A DNA stretch of 10,402 nt from Actinomycetes bacterium (GTDB taxonomy: Bacteria; Actinomycetota; Acidimicrobiia; Acidimicrobiales; Bog-793). Every line of letters starts with the position of its first letter. Positions within the stretch are counted from its first letter, which is position 1. Shown one piece after another: positions 1-4,773 of the stretch. The translations under genes and the position numbers were made by a program. The notes under the pieces are model-generated. The model was not told the DNA's origin. It did no database searches and worked only from the letters and a program-made list of their open reading frames with translations. The stretch spans positions 1 through 10,402 of the forward strand of contig JAKAOD010000066.1 of the NCBI GenBank assembly GCA_021823365.1, read 5' to 3'.

Positions 1-1
1 C

Positions 2-496
2 CACATCGGCGACCTCTACGCGCTCGCCGGCCTCTCCTTCGTCTTGAAGGTCGTCGTCGTCCCCGCCATCGTCCTGCGCATGCTCGATCGCGCCGAGGTG
101 GACATCGCCGGCAGCACCGCCCATTCGACCGCGACGATGACCTTGATCGGCCTCGCCGTCTCGGCCGCCGGGCTGTTCACGGTCGGTGCCGTCCACCTCC
201 GCTCGACGGTGCTGCCGGTCGCCGGGCTCGCCGTCGCGGTCGCCGTCGTGCTCGTCTCCTTCGTCCTCATCGTGCTGCGCTCAGACGTCGTGTCGCAGGC
301 CGTCGGGTTCTTCTCGCTGGAGAACGGCGTGTCGGTGGCAAGCCTCGTCGTCGCGTCCCGGCTGCCCATCATCTTCGAGATCGCGTTCCTCTTCGACCTC
401 CTCGTCGCCGTCGTCGTCTTCGGCCTCGTGATGCGCGTGCACCACGGTCGGGCGAGCACGTTGTCGACCGAGGACCTCGACAGGCTCCGGGGTTGA
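2..496 (+). CDS. hyfE: Hydrogenase-4 component E-like membrane subunit (HyfE), 5' end missing
   Basis: Only the last 164 residues are visible; the frame is open to the left edge, so the true start lies outside the window. The protein is almost wholly hydrophobic, with about four to five membrane helices. It shows the HyfE-type signature 'GFFSLENGVSVAS' followed by 'RLPIIFEIAFLFDLLVAVVV', then a short hydrophilic tail ending 'STEDLDRLRG', the usual end of the family. HyfE is a small membrane-arm subunit related in its fold to NuoK and sits between the antiporter-like subunits and the anchor. The stop is one base before the hyfF-like ATG, so the two genes form one transcription unit. M. tuberculosis HycP is a likely relative. 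Identification is confident; the ion-path role is inferred from the family. Confidence 0.85.
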   Translation, partial: HIGDLYALAGLSFVLKVVVVPAIVLRMLDRAEVDIAGSTAHSTATMTLIGLAVSAAGLFTVGAVHLRSTVLPVAGLAVAVAVVLVSFVLIVLRSDVVSQAVGFFSLENGVSVASLVVASRLPIIFEIAFLFDLLVAVVVFGLVMRVHHGRASTLSTEDLDRLRG

Positions 497-497
497 C

Positions 498-2078
498 ATG
501 AGCGCCGCCCTCGTCGCCCTGGCCGTCTTCCCGCTCGCCGTCGCCCTGGTCTCCTGGCGGGCGCCCGTCGCCGCATCCAAGGCCCTCACCGTGGCCTCCG
601 GAACCGCCGCTTTCGTGCTGTCGCTCGCCCTCGTCCCCGGCGCGGCGTCCGGACACGTCGCCGCCGCGGGGTCGCTCCTCCGGGCCGACTCGCTGTCCGT
701 CGTCTTCCTCGTGCCGACGACCTTCCTCTACGCGACGACGGCCGTCTTCGCCGCTGGCTACCTCCACGACGGGAGCTCCGGCGAGAGGAGGCGCTACGGG
801 CGGCGCTTCTACGCGGGGACCAACCTCTTCTGCTGGGCGATGGCCGTCGCGCCGATCGTCAACGGGCTCGCGCTCCTCTGGGTCGCCATCGAGGTGACGA
901 CCGTCGTCTCCGTCCTGCTCGTCGCGATCGAGAGCACGGACCGAGCCGCCGAGGCTGCATGGAAGTACGTGCTGCTCGCGTCGCTCGGGCTCGGGCTCGC
1001 GCTGCTCGCGACGACGATCCTGTACTACGCCGGTTCACGCGTCTTCGGTCCCTCCTACGACCTCACGTACGCGAAGCTCCTCAGCCCGGCGGCGGACCGA
1101 TTCGACCCGGGAGCGGTCCGCCTCGCCTACGTGCTCGCCGTGCTCGGCTACGGGACCAAGATGGGACTCGTCCCGGTGCACACGTGGCTCCCCGACGCCC
1201 ACTCCGAGGCGCCGACGCCCGTGTCGTCACTGCTCTCGGCGTCGCTGCTCGCGCTCTCTTTCTACGCGATCCTGCGCTACTTCGAGGTGACCGAGCGAAG
1301 TGCCGGGACGCAGTTCGCCCGCACCGTGCTGCTCGTGTTCGGGCTCGCGTCGCTCGCCCTCGCTGCGCTGTACCTGCTCAGCCAGCGCGACCTGAAGCGC
1401 CTGCTTGCCTACTCGAGCGTCGAGCACATGGGGATCCTCGCCATCGGCATGAGCTTCGGCGCCAGGATCGCCATCGTCGGCGTGCTGCTCCACGTGCTCG
1501 CGCACGCCGCCGCGAAGGGCACCGCCTTCTGCGGCGCGGGGAGCATCGTGCGCAAGTTCAAGACCAAGGACATGGCGCGGATCCGTGGCGGAGCCGGGCT
1601 CCTGCCTGTCAGCGGGCCGATGTTCGTCGCCGCGGTGCTGGCGCTCTCGGCCGCTCCGCCATTCGGGATCTTCCGCAGCGAGTTCCTCATCGTGACCGGC
1701 GGCCTCTCCGACCCTGCCGACGCCGTCGTCGCGATCCTCGTCGTGCTCGTGACGCTCGCCTTCCTCGGCCTGTCCTGGGCCGCGACGCGCACGATGCTCA
1801 CGCCGGCGCCGGAACCCCACGCCCACGCGGCCGGGGGCGACCCCTCCGCGGCATCCGTCGCCGCGGCAGCCAGGGGCGACGTCGCGGCGGGAGCCGTCGC
1901 CGCGCTCTCGCCGCCGGCAGGTGTCGGCACGGACCTCACCAGGGGCGAGCCCAGCTGGTTGATCGTCGTCGCCATGGCTGCCGGCCTCCTCGCCCTCGCC
2001 GTGCTCGGCGTGCACGTGCCCGGCCAGCTGTCGGAGCTGTTGCACCGGGCGGCCGACCAGATCGGCAGCGCCCGATGA
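498..2078 (+). CDS. hyfF: Hydrogenase-4 component F-like proton/ion-translocating subunit (HyfF; NuoL/M/N antiporter family)
   Basis: A 526-residue polytopic membrane protein with about 13-14 helices. It has the canonical antiporter-like (Proton_antipo_M) motifs: Glu132 in 'VAIEVTT' (TM5 Glu), Lys221 in 'GTKMGLVPVHTWLPDAHSEA' (TM7 Lys followed by the conserved His loop), 'DLKRLLAYSSVEHMG', and Lys340 in 'LAHAAAKGTAF'. In this family these residues line the half-channels that move protons or Na+. Before the last helix there is an Ala/Gly-rich hydrophilic stretch (about residues 435-480) that is not typical of the family. The ATG at 498 follows the hyfE stop by one base, and the gene's TGA overlaps the next ATG in an ATGA. 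M. tuberculosis HycQ is a likely relative. All key charged residues are intact, so I infer a functional ion pathway. Confidence 0.92.
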   Translation: MSAALVALAVFPLAVALVSWRAPVAASKALTVASGTAAFVLSLALVPGAASGHVAAAGSLLRADSLSVVFLVPTTFLYATTAVFAAGYLHDGSSGERRRYGRRFYAGTNLFCWAMAVAPIVNGLALLWVAIEVTTVVSVLLVAIESTDRAAEAAWKYVLLASLGLGLALLATTILYYAGSRVFGPSYDLTYAKLLSPAADRFDPGAVRLAYVLAVLGYGTKMGLVPVHTWLPDAHSEAPTPVSSLLSASLLALSFYAILRYFEVTERSAGTQFARTVLLVFGLASLALAALYLLSQRDLKRLLAYSSVEHMGILAIGMSFGARIAIVGVLLHVLAHAAAKGTAFCGAGSIVRKFKTKDMARIRGGAGLLPVSGPMFVAAVLALSAAPPFGIFRSEFLIVTGGLSDPADAVVAILVVLVTLAFLGLSWAATRTMLTPAPEPHAHAAGGDPSAASVAAAARGDVAAGAVAALSPPAGVGTDLTRGEPSWLIVVAMAAGLLALAVLGVHVPGQLSELLHRAADQIGSAR

Positions 2079-3823
2079 GCGGGTCCACGGTGCCCGGCGC
2101 GGCCGCGAGCCGTGAGGTCCCCGCCGGCGAGCTCGCCGCGGCGACCGCGGCCGAGATCGCCCCCTCGGGTTCGGACGTCGGCGTGCCGAGCGGGGATCGG
2201 GGGCGCCTGGCGGGCCTCGTCGCCGTGCCCGCCGGCTCGGCCACCCGCCTCGTCGCGGTCGTCGCGCGCCGCGGCGAGCTCGTGACGGTCGAGGCGCTCG
2301 TCGAGGGCGAGCCAGAAAGCGGGGAGGACCGGACCGGCGCCGCCGGGGCCGGGGCCGGGGCCGGGGCCGGGGCCGGCAATAGCAGCAGCAGCGGCGGCGG
2401 CAGCAGCAGCAGCAGCAGCGGCGGCGGCGGCGGCGGCGGCGGCGAGCCGTCGTACCCGTCGCTCACGCCACTTGTCCCCGCCGCCTACTGGTACGAGCGG
2501 GAGATCCACGACCTTTACGGCATCGTCCCCGCGGGCCACCCGCGCCTCGACCCGCTCGTCCTCCCCCTTGCGCCCGGCTTGCCGCGTCCGTCGCCCGGCA
2601 CCCGTCCGTCGCACGACCCAGGCGGCATCCGGGCGGTCGAGGCGCCGGGGCTGCCGCGTCCGTCGGGGCCGCCGGGGCATCCGGGTCAGCTGGGGCCGCT
2701 CGAGCCGCTGGAGGATCCCCTGCCGGCCCACGTGCTCGGCGAGGGCGTCTTCACCATCCCCTACGGCCCGGTGCGATCGGGCGTGTTCGAGGCGGTCGAG
2801 TACCTCCTCGAGTCGCCCGGCGAGGACATCCCCCACGTGCGAACCCGGATCTACCACAAGCACCGCGGCGTGGAGCGGTGCTTCGACGGCCTCTCCGTCG
2901 CCGACGGGGTGCTCCTCGCCGAGCGGGTCGAGGGCGTCGCGTCGGTCGCGCACGCCCTCGCCTACTGCGGGGCCGCCGAGCGCCTCTCCGGCACCGCCGT
3001 GCCGGGCCAGGCAGAGCTTCTTCGTGCCGTCCACGCCGAGCTCGAGCGGATCGCCAACCACCTCGACTCGACCCTCCGCCACACCGAAGCCGCCGGCCAA
3101 GCGGTCGCCTATGCCCGCTTCTCGCTCCACAAGGAGCGCGTGCTCAGGCTGCGATCCCGACTCTGCGGCCACCGCTTCGGGCGCGGGGTCGTCGTGCCCG
3201 GCGGGACGCGCCACGGCCCGCTGCTCCCGCCGGCGGAGCTTCGCCGTGAGCTCGACGCGATCCGCGGCCCGCTCCGCTCCGACATGCACCTGCTCCTCGA
3301 GACGCCGTCGTTCCTCGACCGTCTCCGCACCACCGGGGTCCTCTCGCCGGCCCTCGTCGCCGTGCACGGCGCGCTCGGGCCCCTCGGGCGAGGCTCGGCG
3401 CTCGAGGAGGACGTCCGCCGTTCCCGCCCCTACGGCGCCTATCCCCGCCTCCGCTTCGAGCCGGCGCACCGCGAGAGCGGCGACGCCCTCGCCCGCCAGC
3501 TCGTCCGGTCGGACGAGATCGAGACCTCCTTCCGTCTCCTCGGACAGTGCGCCGACGAGCTCGCCGAGCTCGGCGAGCCGCCGCGCTGGGCCGCAGAGCT
3601 GGAGCCGGCAGACGGCGCGGCCCTCGGATGGGCCGAGGCGCCCCAGGGCGAGGTCCTCACCTACCTCGAGGCGGCGGGCGGGCGTCTGGTCCGGGTCAAG
3701 CCGCGCTCGGCCTCGTTTCACAACCTGGCGCTGCTGCCGTCGGCGTTCCCGAAGGACATCACCACCGACTTCGCCTTCATCGAGGCGAGCTTCGGCCTCT
3801 CGATCGCCGGAACGGCGGGCTGA
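2075..3823 (+). CDS. hyfG: HyfG-like large subunit (NuoC+NuoD fusion) lacking the Ni-binding cysteines
   Basis: This 582-residue protein overlaps hyfF by 4 bases (ATGA). Residues ~46-165 are the 30-kDa/NuoC domain with signature 'YWYEREIHDLYGI' (138-150). A Pro/Gly-rich linker (~166-210) follows, then a NuoD/hydrogenase large-subunit domain (~215-582) with 'YHKHRGVE', 'AERVEGVASVAH', 'ELERIANHL' and 'GHRFGRGVVVPGG'. In active group 4 [NiFe] hydrogenases the first motif reads RxCGxCxxxH. Here Arg284 and His293 are kept but the cysteines are Glu286 and Ala289. The C-terminal DPCxxC is replaced by Gly574-Leu-Ser576-Ile-Ala-Gly579, and the protein stops three residues later. No NiFe site can form in the usual way. 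It resembles the large subunits of Ehr complexes. A low-complexity insert (residues ~89-123) interrupts the NuoC domain. The real catalytic role, if any, is unknown. Confidence 0.88.
   Translation: MSGSTVPGAAASREVPAGELAAATAAEIAPSGSDVGVPSGDRGRLAGLVAVPAGSATRLVAVVARRGELVTVEALVEGEPESGEDRTGAAGAGAGAGAGAGNSSSSGGGSSSSSSGGGGGGGGEPSYPSLTPLVPAAYWYEREIHDLYGIVPAGHPRLDPLVLPLAPGLPRPSPGTRPSHDPGGIRAVEAPGLPRPSGPPGHPGQLGPLEPLEDPLPAHVLGEGVFTIPYGPVRSGVFEAVEYLLESPGEDIPHVRTRIYHKHRGVERCFDGLSVADGVLLAERVEGVASVAHALAYCGAAERLSGTAVPGQAELLRAVHAELERIANHLDSTLRHTEAAGQAVAYARFSLHKERVLRLRSRLCGHRFGRGVVVPGGTRHGPLLPPAELRRELDAIRGPLRSDMHLLLETPSFLDRLRTTGVLSPALVAVHGALGPLGRGSALEEDVRRSRPYGAYPRLRFEPAHRESGDALARQLVRSDEIETSFRLLGQCADELAELGEPPRWAAELEPADGAALGWAEAPQGEVLTYLEAAGGRLVRVKPRSASFHNLALLPSAFPKDITTDFAFIEASFGLSIAGTAG
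2345..2374 (+). repeat. (GGGGCC)5 hexanucleotide tract inside hyfG
   Basis: Five perfect tandem GGGGCC units, read in frame as alternating Gly-Ala. The G4 runs spaced by CC are a classic G-quadruplex-forming pattern on the coding strand. The unit is six bases, so gain or loss of copies changes the linker length but never the frame. Confidence 0.95.
2381..2443 (+). repeat. Compound AGC/GGC triplet tract inside hyfG
   Basis: In-frame runs (AGC)4 (GGC)3 (AGC)6 (GGC)8 encode Ser4-Gly3-Ser6-Gly8, directly after the GGGGCC tract and one AAT codon. The near-absence of synonymous changes suggests recent expansion by replication slippage. The encoded Gly/Ser stretch precedes 'YPSLTPLVPAAYW', so it probably forms a flexible loop between two strands of the NuoC-like domain. 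Confidence 0.93.
2570..2665 (+). repeat. Degenerate direct repeat, 72-bp period, in the hyfG interdomain linker
   Basis: The 14-mer TGCCGCGTCCGTCG occurs at 2580-2593 and again at 2652-2665. Both copies are in the same frame and encode the peptide APGLPRPS (residues 166-173 and 190-197). The flanks are similar but diverged. This looks like an old in-frame duplication of a Pro-rich linker between the NuoC and NuoD domains. Confidence 0.7.
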
Positions 3824-4773
3824 TGCCCTGGGTGTTGCACGGGCTGCGCGACGGGATCGTGACGAGCCGCTACCCTCGCCGCCCCGACGGCTACGGCGCA
3901 ACCTTCGCCGCGTCGGTGGCGGTCGACCCGCCGGCGGCTCGCTCGGGCTCGCACGCCGCCGGCCGGGGCGGCCGGGAGCGGCTCGAAGAGGTGGCGGCGG
4001 CCTGCCCGACGGGCGCCATCCTCCTCGAGGCTCGCGCGGGCCAGGGCGACGGCGGCGGCAAGCACGGCAGCCGGGATGGCGACGGCGGCGGGAGCCGGGT
4101 CGGGCGGGCGGTCAGGATCGACCGGGGACGCTGCATCCTCTGCGGCCGCTGCGCCGATGCGCTCCCGGGCGTCTTCTCGCTCGATCCCTCCGTCGAGGTC
4201 GCCGCCGTCGGCCGGAGCGCGCTCGTCGTGCCCGAGGTGCCGGAGGACGGGCCCGCCATCGCCGCGCTGCGGGCCTCGCTCGCCGAAAGGGTCCGCGCCT
4301 TCGGACGCTCCGTCCACGTCCGTCACGTCGACTGCGGCTCGGACGGCTCGGAGGAGTGGGAGATCGCCGCCCTCACGAACCCCGTCTACGACGTCCAGCG
4401 GCTCGGGATCTTCTTCACCGCCAGCCCTCGCCACGCCGACCTGCTCCTCGTGACCGGCGCCGGCGCGGCCGGGATGCTCGGCCCGCTGCGGACCACCTAC
4501 GAGGCGATGGCCGATCCCCGGCTCGTCGTCGCCGTCGGCACCGACACAGCGAGCAGCGGCATGCTGGCCGGCAGCTACGCGACCCGCGGCGGCGTCGGCG
4601 GGACCGTCGCGGTCGACGTCTACGTCCCCGGCTCGCCGCCGAGCCCGTTCTCGATCCTGCACGGGATCCTCCTCGCCCTCGGGCAGGCCGGCCCGGGACG
4701 GCAACGTCGCACGCGGGCGGAGCAGGTGCGGTCCGCGCCCGGACGGCCCGGCGGAGCAAAGGCGGCCCGATGA
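3823..4773 (+). CDS. hyfI: Ferredoxin + NuoB-like fusion (HyfH/HyfI-like) lacking the proximal [4Fe-4S] ligands
   Basis: A 316-residue protein whose ATG overlaps the hyfG stop (TGATG). Residues ~1-150 form a ferredoxin-like domain. 'CPTGAI' (Cys61) and 'CILCGRC' (Cys104, 107, 110) can ligate one [4Fe-4S] cluster; the cysteines of the second cluster are absent. A Gly/Asp-rich insert (~72-93) separates the two halves. Residues ~165-290 are a NuoB/hydrogenase small-subunit domain: 'YDVQRLGIFF', 'SPRHADLLLVTG', 'PLRTTYEAM', 'VDVYVPGSPP'. The four N2/proximal-cluster cysteines of the family (GSCNxC, GSC, PGCPP) are Asp174, Glu177, Asp241 and Ser271. Cys171 is one position outside the motif. A basic, probably disordered tail ends the protein. 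Family assignment is firm; the electron-transfer role usual for NuoB is unlikely here. The fusion would combine roles split between HyfH and HyfI in E. coli. Confidence 0.88.
   Translation: MPWVLHGLRDGIVTSRYPRRPDGYGATFAASVAVDPPAARSGSHAAGRGGRERLEEVAAACPTGAILLEARAGQGDGGGKHGSRDGDGGGSRVGRAVRIDRGRCILCGRCADALPGVFSLDPSVEVAAVGRSALVVPEVPEDGPAIAALRASLAERVRAFGRSVHVRHVDCGSDGSEEWEIAALTNPVYDVQRLGIFFTASPRHADLLLVTGAGAAGMLGPLRTTYEAMADPRLVVAVGTDTASSGMLAGSYATRGGVGGTVAVDVYVPGSPPSPFSILHGILLALGQAGPGRQRRTRAEQVRSAPGRPGGAKAAR

Noticed and set aside
493..498. TTGACA matching a -35 box at the hyfE/hyfF junction
   Set aside because: It is made of the hyfE stop and the hyfF start codon, and there is no -10-like sequence about 17 bases downstream.
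2345..2443. Repeat tract as a CRISPR array or a mobile-element end
   Set aside because: The units are 3 or 6 bases with no spacers, and the frame continues through them as part of the hyfG-like coding sequence.
1409..3901. Very long minus-strand open frame opposite the hyfF/hyfG-like genes
   Set aside because: It is Arg/Glu/Ala-rich, with no recognisable motif, and runs opposite genes with clear family motifs. Such frames are expected when GC is this high and stop codons are rare.
2472..4769. Upstream extension of the hyfB-like frame
   Set aside because: The extension is Ser/Arg/Pro-rich shadow of hyfG and hyfI. The ATGA overlap at 4770 and the first hydrophobic helix just after it mark the true start.
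2075..4773. hyfG/hyfI as pseudogenes because the catalytic cysteines are missing
   Set aside because: Both frames are intact and overlap their neighbours precisely, and the motifs around the lost ligands are well conserved, which argues for retained function.
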